The notes beneath the pieces were generated by a model, which saw only the letters and a program-made list of their open reading frames with translations, did no database searches and had not been told where the DNA came from. DNA of 64,000 bases from Streptomonospora litoralis. Its GTDB lineage: Bacteria > Actinomycetota > Actinomycetes > Streptosporangiales > Streptosporangiaceae. Location: contig NZ_CP036455.1 in assembly GCF_004323735.1 (NCBI RefSeq), forward strand, positions 5,079,101-5,143,100, read 5' to 3'. Numbering within the stretch: the first letter of the stretch is position 1; every line of letters starts with the position of its first letter. Positions 27,833 to 37,611 of the stretch are shown piece after piece. The position numbers and the translations under genes are program-made.

Positions 27833-28252
27833 GTGGTGGGGGCGACAGCGGCAGCGCAGCACCGGTCCGCGAGGCGGATCGCGGTGCTGGCACTGCTGGT
27901 CTTCGCCCACCTGTTCTGCGCGTCCTTCCACACCGCCTCCGCTGCGACCACGCAACCCGACGCCGCGCCACCTGCTGCCGAGACAGTGAGCGGCGAAGCG
28001 GCCCTTTCCGCCCTGGAACCGGCGCCACGCGACGCCGAAGGCCCCTTGTGCGACGAGGCCGGTGGCGTCGGCGTCGATCAGCGGAGCGGAGCGGCGCAGT
28101 TCCCAGCGTGGCTGGCCATCGGCTTGGCTACCGTCGTCGTGCTGTGGCTCGCGCCCCCGCCTCCGGCCACGTGGCGGCCCTGCTTCTTCGCCCCTGTGGC
28201 TGCGCTCAGCGGCACGCGACTACTCGCGTCGCTGTGCATCCTGCGGGTCTAA
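27833..28252 (+). CDS. Small two-TM protein, HxxC/DQR/RV family, member 1
   Basis: 139 aa. A basic N-terminus leads into a membrane helix ending in H-L-F-C (AHLFCA, ~25-30), then an Ala/Pro-rich extracytoplasmic loop with a Cys (PLCDEAG), the motif VDQRSGAA (81-88), a second helix and a C-terminus LLASLCILRV. The two paralogues at 35684 and 41097 share HxxC, the mid-loop Cys, DQR and the terminal RV. I know no family name. It precedes tlpA-ccdA-resB by 217 bp; a role in extracytoplasmic thiol, heme or metal handling is inferred. Confidence 0.75.
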   Translation: MVGATAAAQHRSARRIAVLALLVFAHLFCASFHTASAATTQPDAAPPAAETVSGEAALSALEPAPRDAEGPLCDEAGGVGVDQRSGAAQFPAWLAIGLATVVVLWLAPPPPATWRPCFFAPVAALSGTRLLASLCILRV

Positions 28253-28469
28253 TGCTTCCCGCGGCTGCGCCGCGCCGGGCCTGAGACCGCGCCGGCGCCG
28301 CGGCCCCTCCGTGCCCACCGCAGCACCTTGCCGGTGACGCTGCGGCGTGTCGGGCTTCCCACGGCCGATTCGGCTCCCGAGGCGCCGCAGTGGCAACTGC
28401 AGTGTGCCGACCGCACTTTCCTCGTCGGACGCCCTGCAGCGTTCGACCTCTGCCTCCGGGATCAGCGCC

Positions 28470-29096
28470 ATGACCAACAGTTCGACGACCGTCCGTATCC
28501 GCTCGCCGCTTCTGCGCGGCGCCGCCGCCCTCGCCGTTCTGGCAACACTCGCCGGCTGTGCCGGAACCACCGCCACCGAATCGAAGAACTCCGACGACCG
28601 CTATGTCGAAGGCGACGGATCCGCCACCGCCTTCGCGGCCGAAGAACGCGAGGCCGCTCCCGAGGTCGGCGGGACGACGCTCGACGGCCAACAAGCGCGC
28701 CTGACCGACTACGAGGGAGACGTCCTCGTCCTCAACTTCTGGGCGAGCTGGTGCCCGCCCTGCCGGGCGGAGATGCCGGTCCTCGAAGAGGTCTACAGCG
28801 AGCGGCGCGACGCCGGAGTGGCATTCCTCGGCATCAACATCAAGGACGACAAGACCGCGGCCCAGGCCTTCGAACGCAAGCAGGACGTGTCCTACCCCAG
28901 CATCCACGACCAGCCGGGCCGGATCGCTATGGCCTTCCGCGACACCGTGCCGCCCCAGGCCATCCCGACCACGCTGGTGATCGACCGCCGGGGCCGCATC
29001 GCCGCCCGGGTCATCGGCGCCACCGACTACAACCAGCTGAGTGGACTCGTCGAAACCGTCCTGGGCGAAGGCGGCGGAGAGGACGGTGGCACATGA
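28470..29096 (+). CDS. TlpA/ResA-like thioredoxin lipoprotein
   Basis: 208 aa. The signal peptide ends in the lipobox LAGC (lipid Cys30); the thioredoxin active site is W-C95-PP-C98 ([13 protein letters not shown]), with the TlpA-type cis-Pro region IPTTLVID. An extracytoplasmic reductant, probably of apocytochrome c, recharged by CcdA next door. The ATG at 28470 gives a proper signal peptide; a longer upstream frame does not. It overlaps ccdA by 4 bp. Confidence 0.9.
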   Translation: MTNSSTTVRIRSPLLRGAAALAVLATLAGCAGTTATESKNSDDRYVEGDGSATAFAAEEREAAPEVGGTTLDGQQARLTDYEGDVLVLNFWASWCPPCRAEMPVLEEVYSERRDAGVAFLGINIKDDKTAAQAFERKQDVSYPSIHDQPGRIAMAFRDTVPPQAIPTTLVIDRRGRIAARVIGATDYNQLSGLVETVLGEGGGEDGGT

Positions 29097-29908
29097 TCTC
29101 CGAAACGGTCGTGGAAGGCTCCCTGCTCCTGGCCGTCCCGCTCGCGGCGGCGGCCGGGCTGGTGTCATTCCTGTCCCCCTGCGTCCTGCCGCTGGTACCG
29201 GGCTACCTCTCCTACGTCACGGGGATGAGCGGAACCGAGATCGCCGCCCGCCGCCGCGCGGACGCCGCCGGCACCAGCGGCGGCGCCGCCCAGACCGCCA
29301 CCGTTCCGATCGATGAGGTGCTGGAGGGACGGCGCTGGACCATGCTCGCCGGCAGCCTGCTGTTCATCGCCGGGTTCAGCGCGGTGTTCGTGTCCGTGGG
29401 CGTGTTCGTCGGCGGCATCGGCGGCCTGCTCCTCGACTACGCCGATGCCATCACCCGCGTGCTGGGCGTACTCACCGTCCTGCTGGGGTTGGCGTTCATG
29501 GGCGCGATCCCCGGCCTCAACCGGGAGGTCCGGCTGCACCGCCTCCCCCGGGCCGGGCTGGCCGGCGCCCCGCTCCTGGGCGTGCTTTTCGGCCTCGGCT
29601 GGACACCGTGCATCGGCCCCACCCTGGCGGCCGTGCAGTCGCTGGCCTTCACCGAGGGCAGCGCCGGCCGCGGCGCGCTGCTGTCGCTCTTCTACTGCCT
29701 GGGGCTGGGGCTGCCGTTCGTCGCCGCGGCGCTGGCCTACCGGCGCGCCCTGGGCGCCTTCGCCTGGGTCAGGCGCCACAACCGCGCCGTCATGGCCACC
29801 GGCGGCGCGATGCTCGTCCTGGTCGGCCTGCTCCTGGTCACCGGTGTCTGGAACGACATCACGACCGCCCTGCAGGGCTGGACCGCCACCTTCACGACGG
29901 TGATCTAA
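29093..29908 (+). CDS. ccdA: Cytochrome c biogenesis protein CcdA
   Basis: 271 aa integral membrane protein of the DsbD-beta/CcdA family. The two redox Cys are in [13 protein letters not shown] and [12 protein letters not shown], the diagnostic pair. It passes electrons from cytoplasmic thioredoxin across the membrane to TlpA-like proteins. The ATG overlaps tlpA (ATGA), and resB follows after 3 bases, so the three form one operon. Confidence 0.95.
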   Translation: MISETVVEGSLLLAVPLAAAAGLVSFLSPCVLPLVPGYLSYVTGMSGTEIAARRRADAAGTSGGAAQTATVPIDEVLEGRRWTMLAGSLLFIAGFSAVFVSVGVFVGGIGGLLLDYADAITRVLGVLTVLLGLAFMGAIPGLNREVRLHRLPRAGLAGAPLLGVLFGLGWTPCIGPTLAAVQSLAFTEGSAGRGALLSLFYCLGLGLPFVAAALAYRRALGAFAWVRRHNRAVMATGGAMLVLVGLLLVTGVWNDITTALQGWTATFTTVI

Positions 29909-29911
29909 GCG

Positions 29912-31474
29912 ATGACTCCTCCCCGCACCTCCGCAACGCCGCGCTTGGCGCCCGCCGTAAACCTGGCCGCCCCGGCCCGGCTCTCCCCGCTGGGCTGGGC
30001 CCGCTGGGCCTGGCGGACCCTCACCTCGATGCGCACCGCGCTGATCCTGCTGTTCCTGCTGGCCATGGGCGCGATCCCCGGGTCGATGCTGCCCCAGCGC
30101 GTCGTCAGCACCGAGCAGGTCCAGAACTACTACGGGGACCACCCCGACCTCGCGCCCTGGCTGGACCGCTTCTACCTCTTCGACGTCTACTCCTCGCCCT
30201 GGTACGCCGCGATCTATCTGCTGCTGTTCGTGTCGCTGACCGGATGTGTGCTGCCCAGGGCCGCGGCGCATTACCGCGCCATGCGAGCGCGCCCGCCGCG
30301 CACCCCGCGCAACCTGGGCCGGATGCCCTACAGCGCCACGTTCTCCACCCGCGCCTCCCCGGAACAGGTGCTGGCCCAGGCGCGCACGGTGCTCACCGGC
30401 TATCGGATCGACGGCGACGGCGAATCCGTCGCCGCGGAGAAGGGCTACCTGCGCGAGAGCGGAAACGTCGTGTTCCACCTGGCGCTGCTCGCCCTGCTGG
30501 TGTCGCTTGCGGCGGGCTCCTTCGTCGGCTACCGGGGCAACATGCTGGTCGTCGAGGGCGACGGCTTCGCCAACACCCTGCCCTCCTACGACGCCTTCTA
30601 CCCGGGCAGCGCCGTCGACGCCGGCGACCTGGAGCCGTTCTCCTTCACCTTGGAGGAGTTCCAAGCCGACTTCATCGAGGACGGCAACCTCACGGGGCAG
30701 GCCGCGTCCTTCGCGGCCGAGCTGACCTACCGGGCCTCCCCCGAGTCCCCCGAGCGCGACCACCGCCTGGAGGTCAACCGCCCGCTCTCAGCCGGTGGTG
30801 CGCAGATCTACCTGCTCGGCCACGGCTACGCGCCGACCTTCCGGGTCACCGGCCCCGACGGCGACGTCGTCTTCGACCAGCCGGTGCCCTTCATCCCCCG
30901 CGAGGAGCGCAACTTCACCTCCGACGGCGTGGTGAAGGTCCCCGACACCGCCCCCGAGCAGCTGGGCTTCACCGGCGTCTTCCTGCCCTCAGCCACCGAG
31001 AACGCCCAGGGCGAGCTGGTCTCGGAGTTTCCCGAACCGCGCAAGCCCGTCGTCACGCTCACCGGATTCACGGGCGACCTCGGCCTGAACAGCGGCGCCT
31101 CGCAGTCGGTGTACCAGCTCGACACCGAGGACATGAAGGAGATCGGCGATTCGCCCCGGCTGTCCCCCGGCGACAGCTGGGAACTGCCCGGCGGCTCGAC
31201 GGTCACCTTCACCGGCGTCAGCGATTACATCTCCATGCAGGTCAACAGCGACCCGACCCGCGTTCCGGTGCTCCTGTCCGCCTCGACCATCGTGCTGGGA
31301 CTGCTGGCCACACTCTTCGTGCGCCCGCGCCGCCTCTGGATCCGCGCCAGAACCGGCGAGGACGGGCGCACCGTGGTCCAGGTGGGCGGGCTGGACAAAA
31401 CCGGCAACGTCGGCTCGACCACAGAGTTCCACCGGCTCAGTCTCCGGCTGCGCGACCGGGTGCGCACCCGGTGA
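29912..31474 (+). CDS. resB: Cytochrome c biogenesis protein ResB
   Basis: 520 aa. Three N-terminal helices (ALILLFLLAMGAIPGSMLPQ is the typical ResB opening), a large extracytoplasmic domain (~residues 210-440) and a last helix before the cytoplasmic tail. ResB works with CcsA/ResC in system II heme attachment. No ccsA is present anywhere in the window, although it usually follows resB; the partner must be encoded elsewhere or be absent. Confidence 0.95.
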   Translation: MTPPRTSATPRLAPAVNLAAPARLSPLGWARWAWRTLTSMRTALILLFLLAMGAIPGSMLPQRVVSTEQVQNYYGDHPDLAPWLDRFYLFDVYSSPWYAAIYLLLFVSLTGCVLPRAAAHYRAMRARPPRTPRNLGRMPYSATFSTRASPEQVLAQARTVLTGYRIDGDGESVAAEKGYLRESGNVVFHLALLALLVSLAAGSFVGYRGNMLVVEGDGFANTLPSYDAFYPGSAVDAGDLEPFSFTLEEFQADFIEDGNLTGQAASFAAELTYRASPESPERDHRLEVNRPLSAGGAQIYLLGHGYAPTFRVTGPDGDVVFDQPVPFIPREERNFTSDGVVKVPDTAPEQLGFTGVFLPSATENAQGELVSEFPEPRKPVVTLTGFTGDLGLNSGASQSVYQLDTEDMKEIGDSPRLSPGDSWELPGGSTVTFTGVSDYISMQVNSDPTRVPVLLSASTIVLGLLATLFVRPRRLWIRARTGEDGRTVVQVGGLDKTGNVGSTTEFHRLSLRLRDRVRTR

Positions 31475-31521
31475 ACCGGCGCGGGCGCTGCTCCGGGCAA
31501 CTGCTCCGGGCATCGGGCGCG

Positions 31522-32778
31522 TCATCCCCGCCCCGCCGCGGTCAAATAGATCAGGGCGGCGTTGAGGGCGACCACGGCCACCGCGATGGCGACCGCCGCC
31601 GCCACGGTCCACCGGCCGTTGGCGTGGCGGCCCATCACGTCGCCCCGCGAGGTGAGCACCACAAGGGGGATCAGCGCGAACGGGATACCGAAGGACAGCA
31701 CCACCTGCGACAGCACCAGCGCCCGTGTCGGGGCCGCGCCCAGGGCCAGCACGCCCAGGGCCGGCAGCAGGGTGATCAGGCGGCGCGCCAGCAGAGGGAC
31801 GCGGCGGCGCAGCAGCCCTTCCATGACCACCGCCCCCGCATAGCAGCCGACCGCGGTCGAGGAGAGACCGGAGGCCAGCAGCCCCACCGCGAACAGCAGC
31901 CCGACGGCCGGGCCGAGGTTCATGCTCACGGCGGCGTGCGCGCCCTCCAACGACCCTCCGGTCTCCACACCCTGCAGCGCGCTCGCCGCCAGCAGCAGCA
32001 TCCCCAGGTTGACGGCCCCGGCCAGCAGCATGGCCAGCCCCACGTCGAGCTTGTTGACCCTCAGCAGTCGCTCGCGCAGCCGGCCGCTCTGGCGGCCGTG
32101 CCGGTCGCGGGCGAGCGCGGAGTGGACGTAGACGGCGTGGGGCATCACCGTCGCGCCGAGCATCCCGGCCGCCAGCAGCACGCTCTCGGTTCCCAAGAAC
32201 CGGGGCACCAGGCCGGTCAGCGTTCCAGCGGGCGAGGGCGGTGCGAGGAACAGGCCCGCCATGAATCCCAGTGCGATCACGGCGAGCAGCCCGGTGATGA
32301 CGCGTTCGAAGGGCCGCTGGCCGAACCGGTTCTGCATCGCCAGCAGCCCGAGCGAGACGGCTCCGGTGATCACCCCGCCCATGATCAGCGGCACGTCGAA
32401 CAGGATGCGCAGGGCGATCGCACCGCCCAGCACCTCGGCGAGGTCGGTCGCCATGGCCACCGCCTCGGCTTGGCCCCAGTAACCGAGTCGTGCCGCGCGC
32501 GGCATGCGTTCGCGCAGCGCCTCAGGCAGGGACTGGCCGGTGACCAGCCCGAGTTTGGCGGAGAGGTACTGCACGAGGAACGCCATGAGGTTGGCCGCCA
32601 CGATGACCCAGACCAGCAGGTAGCCGTAGGTGGCGCCCGCGGCGACGTTGGTGGCGACGTTGCCGGGATCGACGTAGGCGATCGCGGCGACGAAGGCGGG
32701 GCCGAGCAGCGCGATGCCCGAACGCAGCCGCCCCGCCCGGGAGCGGGCGGTGCCCGCGGCGGTGTCGAGCAGACCCAC
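31522..32778 (-). CDS. mntH: Nramp-family Mn2+/Fe2+ transporter
   Basis: 418 aa with about 11 helices. The metal-site motif DPGN (AIAYVDPGNVATN) in TM1 and MPH (GATVMPHAVYVHS) in TM6 are intact, so it should import Mn2+ or Fe2+ using the proton gradient. Transcribed against its neighbours, with a candidate metalloregulator site upstream. Confidence 0.95.
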   Translation of the reverse strand: MGLLDTAAGTARSRAGRLRSGIALLGPAFVAAIAYVDPGNVATNVAAGATYGYLLVWVIVAANLMAFLVQYLSAKLGLVTGQSLPEALRERMPRAARLGYWGQAEAVAMATDLAEVLGGAIALRILFDVPLIMGGVITGAVSLGLLAMQNRFGQRPFERVITGLLAVIALGFMAGLFLAPPSPAGTLTGLVPRFLGTESVLLAAGMLGATVMPHAVYVHSALARDRHGRQSGRLRERLLRVNKLDVGLAMLLAGAVNLGMLLLAASALQGVETGGSLEGAHAAVSMNLGPAVGLLFAVGLLASGLSSTAVGCYAGAVVMEGLLRRRVPLLARRLITLLPALGVLALGAAPTRALVLSQVVLSFGIPFALIPLVVLTSRGDVMGRHANGRWTVAAAVAIAVAVVALNAALIYLTAAGRG

Positions 32779-32802
32779 GTTCTACCTCCGTACCGCCGGC
32801 GA

Positions 32803-32820
32803 ATGTTTGGCTAGGCGAAC
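32803..32820 (-). promoter_or_regulatory. Candidate DtxR/MntR-type operator before mntH
   Basis: TTTGGCTAGGCGAAC, 28 bp upstream of mntH, is an imperfect inverted repeat centred on CTAG and resembles the TTAGGCTAGCCTAA-like sites of DtxR-family manganese/iron repressors. Confidence 0.4.
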
Positions 32821-33051
32821 TTTTTATCATGGCCGAACGAACTCTCGGTTCACGGGGGCGCTTCAGGGTGAGCTTCGCGCCCACCCGGTTCCCTCGCCCG
32901 GTCCGCTGCACGACTCGGGGGCGACCGCTTCGGCAGGCAGCCCACGGGGGTCGCCGGAACGCCCGGGAGGTGCGTCGGTCAGGACCGCCTCGGCCGTGTT
33001 CTTGGTCGCCCCTCATCGTCATTCATCGCCGAAACAGGATATGATCGCGCT

Positions 33052-33432
33052 ATGGCGATGAATAGCGACTGTCCGGCGGCGACGGGCACGGACCTGGGGG
33101 CGGCCGAAGCCCTCTTCCACAGCCTCTCCGACGCCACCCGGCTGGCGATCGTGCGCCGACTGGCCCAGGGCGAGGCGCGGGTGGCCGATCTGGTGGAGCA
33201 GTTGGGACTGGCCCAGTCCACGGTGTCCAACCACGTGGCCTGCCTGCGCGACTGCGGCCTGGTCAAGGGCCGACCACAAGGACGGCAAGTGTTCTACGCC
33301 CTGTCCCGTCCCGAACTGCTGGACCTGCTGGCCTCGGCCGAGGTCTTGCTGGCCGCGACCGGCAGCGCGGTCGCCCTGTGCCCCAACTACGGCACCGACA
33401 GCCCGGCCACGACGACCAAGGGGGGTGCGTGA
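33052..33432 (+). CDS. ArsR-family metal sensor, CmtR-like (Cd/Pb type)
   Basis: 126 aa winged helix. C64 and C68 in SNHVACLRDCGLV and C110 in VALCPNYG match the positions of the three metal-binding Cys of mycobacterial CmtR, a Cd2+/Pb2+ sensor. It should repress itself and the P-type ATPase that starts at its stop codon (TGATG). TATGAT at 33040-33045 lies 6 bases before the ATG, suggesting a leaderless transcript; a second ATG at 33058 is possible. Confidence 0.9.
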   Translation: MAMNSDCPAATGTDLGAAEALFHSLSDATRLAIVRRLAQGEARVADLVEQLGLAQSTVSNHVACLRDCGLVKGRPQGRQVFYALSRPELLDLLASAEVLLAATGSAVALCPNYGTDSPATTTKGGA

Positions 33433-35402
33433 TGAGTGACGCGTGCTGCGGTGACGGCGAAGCCCGCACGGCGGACGAGGCCGAAGAGCACGAACCGGAG
33501 ACGCTGTGGCAGGTGAGCGAGATCCGCTTCGCCGCCATCGCCGGCGTGCTGCTGGCCGCCGGCTACGGCAGCGGCTGGGCCGGCGCTCCCGAAGCCGCGG
33601 CGCTGGTGCTCACGGCCGCGGCACTGGCGGTAGGGGCCTGGACGTTCGTTCCCGGCACGCTCCGCAGCCTGGTCAAGGGCAGGATCGGCGTCGGCACGCT
33701 GATGACCGTCGCCGCGATCGGCGCGGTGCTGCTGGGCGAGGTCGGCGAAGGCGCGATGCTGGCCTTCCTGTACTCCATCAGCGAAGGACTGGAAGAGTAC
33801 TCGGTTGCGCGCACCCGCCGGGGCCTGCGCGCGCTGCTGGACCTGGTACCCGCCCAGGCGAGGGTGGTGCGCGAGGGCAGCGAGCACAGCGTCGCCCCCG
33901 AGGAGCTGCGCGTCGGGGATGCCATGGTCGTCAGGCCGGGCGAGCGCATCGCCACCGACGGCGAGATCACCTCCGGCCGAACCGCGTTGGACACCTCGGC
34001 CATCACCGGCGAGTCGATGCCTGTCGAAGCCGGGCCGGGCGATGAGGTCTTCGCCGGATCCATCAACAGCACCGGCGTACTGGAAGTCGCCGTCACCACC
34101 ATTGCAGCCGACAACTCCCTGGCCCGCATCGTCACGATCGTCGAGGCCGAGCAGACCCGCAAGGGGGCCGGCCAGCGCCTGGCCGACAGGATCGCCAAAC
34201 CGCTGGTACCCGCAGTGATGATCGCGGCCGTGCTCATCGCCGCCCTCGGCTCCCTGCTGGGCGATACGCTGACCTGGATCGAGCGCGCCCTGGTCGTGCT
34301 GGTCGCCGCCTCACCGTGCGCGCTGGCGATCTCGGTGCCGGTCACCGTCGTGGCCGCGGTCGGCGCCGCATCGAAGTTCGGCGTGCTCATCAAGGGCGGC
34401 GCCGCCGTGGAGGCCCTCGGCCGGGTGCGGACCGTGGCGTTGGACAAGACCGGCACCCTCACCCGCAACCGGCCCGCCGTCATCGAGGTGGCCACCGCCG
34501 GCGACGCGACACGCGAGCAGGTGCTGGCGGTGGCGGCGGCCTTGGAGGAACGCAGCGAGCACCCGCTCGCCCGCGCCGTCCTCGCCGTCCTCGCCGAAGC
34601 CGACGTGACCGAGCACGCCACCGACGTCGACGCCGTCACGGGCGCCGGGCTCACCGGAGACCTGAACGGACGCCCGGTACGCCTGGGCCGGCCCGGCTGG
34701 ATCGACGCCGGCCCGCTCGCCGAGACGGTCCAGCGGATGCAGGCCGGGGGAGCCACCGCGGTCCTCGTCGAAGACGACGGTGCCCTGATCGGCGCGATCG
34801 CGGTGCGCGACGAACTGCGTCCCGAGGCCCGCGAGGTCGTTGCCGGGCTGCGGCGCGACGGCTACGAGGTGGCGATGCTCACCGGCGACAACCATGCCAC
34901 CGCCGCCGCGCTGGCCAGGGAGGCCGGAATCGCGGTGGTGCACGCCCAGCTGCGCCCGGAGGACAAGGCCCGCATCGTGGGCGAACTGCGGCAGAAGGCG
35001 CCCACGGCCATGGTCGGCGACGGTGTCAACGACGCGCCCGCCCTGGCCAGTGCCGATCTGGGGATCGCCATGGGCGCCATGGGCACCGACGTGGCGATCG
35101 AAACCGCGGATGTGGCGCTGATGGGCGAGGACCTGCGGCACCTGCCCCAGGCCCTGGCCCACGCCCGCCGCTCCCGGGCGATCATGTGGCAGAGCGTCGG
35201 CCTGTCCCTGGCCATCATCGTCGTTCTGATGCCGGCGGCGCTGTTCGGCGTGCTGGGTCTGGCCGCCGTCGTGCTGGTGCACGAGGTCGCCGAGGTCGTC
35301 GTCATCGCCAACGGCGTGCGCGCCGGCCGCGCCCGCCGCCTGGCCCTCACCGCCGGCAGCCCCACCGCCCCGCCGCGCGAGCGTGCGGGGGCGCAGGCGT
35401 GA
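33432..35402 (+). CDS. Heavy-metal P1B-type ATPase (SPC type)
   Basis: 656 aa. The phosphorylation site is DKTGT (D338), TGES and GDGVND are present, and the transmembrane metal motif is S294-P-C296 rather than CPC, the mark of P1B-4 pumps (Co/Ni/Fe/Zn, some Cd). No N-terminal HMA domain, only a Cys pair (MSDACCGDG). It exports a metal cation; the paired CmtR-like sensor suggests Cd/Pb/Zn response. One-base overlap with the sensor gene. Confidence 0.92.
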   Translation: MSDACCGDGEARTADEAEEHEPETLWQVSEIRFAAIAGVLLAAGYGSGWAGAPEAAALVLTAAALAVGAWTFVPGTLRSLVKGRIGVGTLMTVAAIGAVLLGEVGEGAMLAFLYSISEGLEEYSVARTRRGLRALLDLVPAQARVVREGSEHSVAPEELRVGDAMVVRPGERIATDGEITSGRTALDTSAITGESMPVEAGPGDEVFAGSINSTGVLEVAVTTIAADNSLARIVTIVEAEQTRKGAGQRLADRIAKPLVPAVMIAAVLIAALGSLLGDTLTWIERALVVLVAASPCALAISVPVTVVAAVGAASKFGVLIKGGAAVEALGRVRTVALDKTGTLTRNRPAVIEVATAGDATREQVLAVAAALEERSEHPLARAVLAVLAEADVTEHATDVDAVTGAGLTGDLNGRPVRLGRPGWIDAGPLAETVQRMQAGGATAVLVEDDGALIGAIAVRDELRPEAREVVAGLRRDGYEVAMLTGDNHATAAALAREAGIAVVHAQLRPEDKARIVGELRQKAPTAMVGDGVNDAPALASADLGIAMGAMGTDVAIETADVALMGEDLRHLPQALAHARRSRAIMWQSVGLSLAIIVVLMPAALFGVLGLAAVVLVHEVAEVVVIANGVRAGRARRLALTAGSPTAPPRERAGAQA

Positions 35403-35670
35403 TCCCGACGACACCAGAGGCGGCCAGCACGCTCCCCCGCGGGCACGTGTCGGCCTCCGCCCTCGCGCTCGCAGCCGTCCCGATCCTCAACCCCCGGCCG
35501 AGCAGCGGTTGACCGATGCGGTGCCGACCGCGGAGCAGGCGCCGCAGCGCGCGACCCGGTCGCGCCACGCAGACGCCGGGCCGCGAACCGCAGCGCGGCA
35601 AGGTCGTTTCCGCACAACACGGCCGAGAGCCAATTCCGGGGGGAGGGCAGCGGTTACGCGGTCCCCTCGG

Positions 35671-35676
35671 TAATGT
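35671..35676 (+). promoter_or_regulatory. -10 box TAATGT of a leaderless promoter
   Basis: It ends 7 bases before the GTG at 35684. A block GGGAGGGCAGCGGTTAC (35641-35657) lies over the -35 position and is shared with 27394-27410. Confidence 0.5.
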
Positions 35677-35683
35677 TCGCCCC

Positions 35684-36115
35684 GTGGCCGAGGCGAGCAG
35701 TGCACGACGACAGCGGGTCCCCCTTCGGGTGCTCCTGCTGTCGCTCGTCGTGCTGGGCCACTTCCTCTGCTCGGTCTGCCACGGCGCCGTCGCCGCGGCC
35801 GATACCCCGGCCGACGAAGGCCAGAGGGCCGTAGCCGTCCAGTCGGTCCAACCGGCGCAGCCGGCGATGGGCGCCGCGGTTCTGCACGGGCTGGATGAGG
35901 ACGGCCGCTCCGACTGCGCCGCCGCAGGCGATGCCGGCTTCGACCAGCGCACCGCAGCCGCCACAGGCCTCCTCCTGCTGGGCCTCGGCGCAGCCGTCCT
36001 GGTCGCCGCGCTCCGTCCACCGCAGCGGCCGCAACTCGGAATCGTCCGATGGCTGCCCATCACCGAGCGCAGCCGAGCGCCCCTGTTCCTCACACTGTGC
36101 ATCCAACGGGTCTAG
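35684..36115 (+). CDS. Small two-TM protein, HxxC/DQR/RV family, member 2
   Basis: 143 aa. A basic start, then a helix ending GHFLCSVCH (HxxC plus an extra C and H), an Ala-rich loop with SDCAAAG, the motif FDQRTAAA, a second helix and the C-terminus LFLTLCIQRV. The same block order as the members at 27833 and 41097. It precedes the dsbA-VKOR pair by 159 bp. The GTG is set by the conserved promoter spacing; an open frame extends 56 codons upstream without conserved content. Confidence 0.75.
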   Translation: MAEASSARRQRVPLRVLLLSLVVLGHFLCSVCHGAVAAADTPADEGQRAVAVQSVQPAQPAMGAAVLHGLDEDGRSDCAAAGDAGFDQRTAAATGLLLLGLGAAVLVAALRPPQRPQLGIVRWLPITERSRAPLFLTLCIQRV

Positions 36116-36274
36116 GCCGACGTTCCTAACGCGGATCCGGGCGCTGAAGCGCCGACCCGCACAACGTCCCCGTCCCCGGCCATCGCCCGTGGGCGCGCCG
36201 ACCGCTCGCCGACCGCCGCGCCGCGGCGACGCCGCAGTCCCCGCTCGGCCGAACCACTCATTTTCGGATGTGCA

Positions 36275-36970
36275 ATGACCCGCAATCTCGCGATCACCGT
36301 TGTCCTGATCCTCGGTGCCGTGGTCTCCCTCGGCATCTACGCCTACACCTCCAGCAGCGGCACGCCCGCTCCCAAGCCCCGTCCCGGCGCCGCGGCCTCC
36401 GCGGCGCCCTCCTCGCCGGCCGGTCCCGCACCGGAGGATCTGCTGGTACGCGACAACAGCCGCTACCTCTCCCGCACCGACGGCGCGGAGGTGACGGTCG
36501 TGGAATTCCTCGATTTCGAGTGCGAGGCCTGCCGCGCCCAGTTCCCCGTCATGGAAAAGCTGCGCGCCGAGTACGACGGGCGGATCGACTTCGTCATCCG
36601 CTACTTCCCGCTACCCGGCCACACCAACTCCACGACCGCGGCCACCGCCGTGGAGGCCGCGGCCCAGCAGGGCGCCCTGGAGGAGATGTACGTCAAGATG
36701 TACGAGACCCAGGCCGAGTGGGGCGAGTCGCAGGAGTCCAAGGCCGAGGTGTTCGTCGGCTTTGCCGAGGAGCTCGGACTCGACGTGGAACGGTTCCGCA
36801 CCGACATGGACGATCCCGCCACACTGGAGCGGGTGCGCGCCGACTTCGCCGACGGTGTCGAATTGGGGATCCGGGGCACGCCGACCATCTTCGTCAACGG
36901 CCGCCAGACCCAGCAGATGCCGAGCTATGAGGCGCTGTCGTCGATGATCGACGGGGAGCTGCAGGGATGA
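36275..36970 (+). CDS. DsbA-like membrane-anchored thiol oxidase
   Basis: 231 aa. An N-terminal signal anchor (LAITVVLILGAVVSLGIY), a Pro/Ala linker, then a DsbA/thioredoxin fold with active site C83-E-A-C86 and cis-Pro in GTPTIFVNG. It introduces disulfides into exported proteins; the VKOR encoded next, overlapping by 4 bp, would reoxidise it. This is the usual actinobacterial oxidative folding pair. Confidence 0.9.
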   Translation: MTRNLAITVVLILGAVVSLGIYAYTSSSGTPAPKPRPGAAASAAPSSPAGPAPEDLLVRDNSRYLSRTDGAEVTVVEFLDFECEACRAQFPVMEKLRAEYDGRIDFVIRYFPLPGHTNSTTAATAVEAAAQQGALEEMYVKMYETQAEWGESQESKAEVFVGFAEELGLDVERFRTDMDDPATLERVRADFADGVELGIRGTPTIFVNGRQTQQMPSYEALSSMIDGELQG

Positions 36971-37611
36971 CCGCCGCCCCCGTGGCCCGGGAGGCGCCCG
37001 CCGCTGCCCCCGGCAGCGGCGTCGGCATCATCAGCCGCGCTCTGCCCTGGCTGCTGGCCGTCGGCGGCGCCGTGGGGCTCGCCGCATCCGCCGCTCTGCT
37101 CATCGAGAAGATCCGGGTGCTGCAGGACCCCGACCACGTGCCCTCCTGCAGCCTCAACCCCGTGCTGTCCTGCGGCGCCGTGATGGACACCGCGCAGGCG
37201 GCGGCCTTCGGTGTGCCCAACCCGGTGATCGGCGTCGCCGGATTCGCCGTGGTGGCCACCGCCGGCGCGGCGCTGCTGGCGGGGGCGCGCTTCGACCGGT
37301 GGTTCTGGCTCGGACTGCAGGCGGGGACCGTTTTCGGGGTCGTCTTCGTGCACTGGCTGATCTTCCAGAGCCTGTATCGGATCAGCGCGCTGTGCCCGTA
37401 CTGCATGATCGTGTGGGCGGTGACGATCCCCGTCTTCTGGTACGTCACCCTGCACAACCTGCGCGCCGGCCATCTCCGGCCGCCGGCCGCTGTGCACCGG
37501 CCCCTCGACGTCCTCGCCCGCAACCACACCGCGGCCCTCACCCTGTGGGGCCTGGCGATCGCCGCGGCCATCGCCCAGGCGTTCGACACCTACTGGTCGG
37601 CGTTGCTGTAG
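36967..37611 (+). CDS. Vitamin K epoxide reductase family protein (VKOR)
   Basis: 214 aa, about five helices. The loop Cys C61 and C69 and the active site C143-PY-C146 (SALCPYCMIVW) are complete. It passes electrons from DsbA to membrane quinone, replacing DsbB in actinobacteria. The ATG overlaps the dsbA stop (ATGA). Confidence 0.92.
   Translation: MTAAPVAREAPAAAPGSGVGIISRALPWLLAVGGAVGLAASAALLIEKIRVLQDPDHVPSCSLNPVLSCGAVMDTAQAAAFGVPNPVIGVAGFAVVATAGAALLAGARFDRWFWLGLQAGTVFGVVFVHWLIFQSLYRISALCPYCMIVWAVTIPVFWYVTLHNLRAGHLRPPAAVHRPLDVLARNHTAALTLWGLAIAAAIAQAFDTYWSALL

Noticed and set aside
29608-32814. A 1068-codon plus-strand frame
   Set aside because: It crosses ccdA and resB in another frame and is antisense to mntH; composition is Arg/His/Gln-rich as in high-GC shadow frames.
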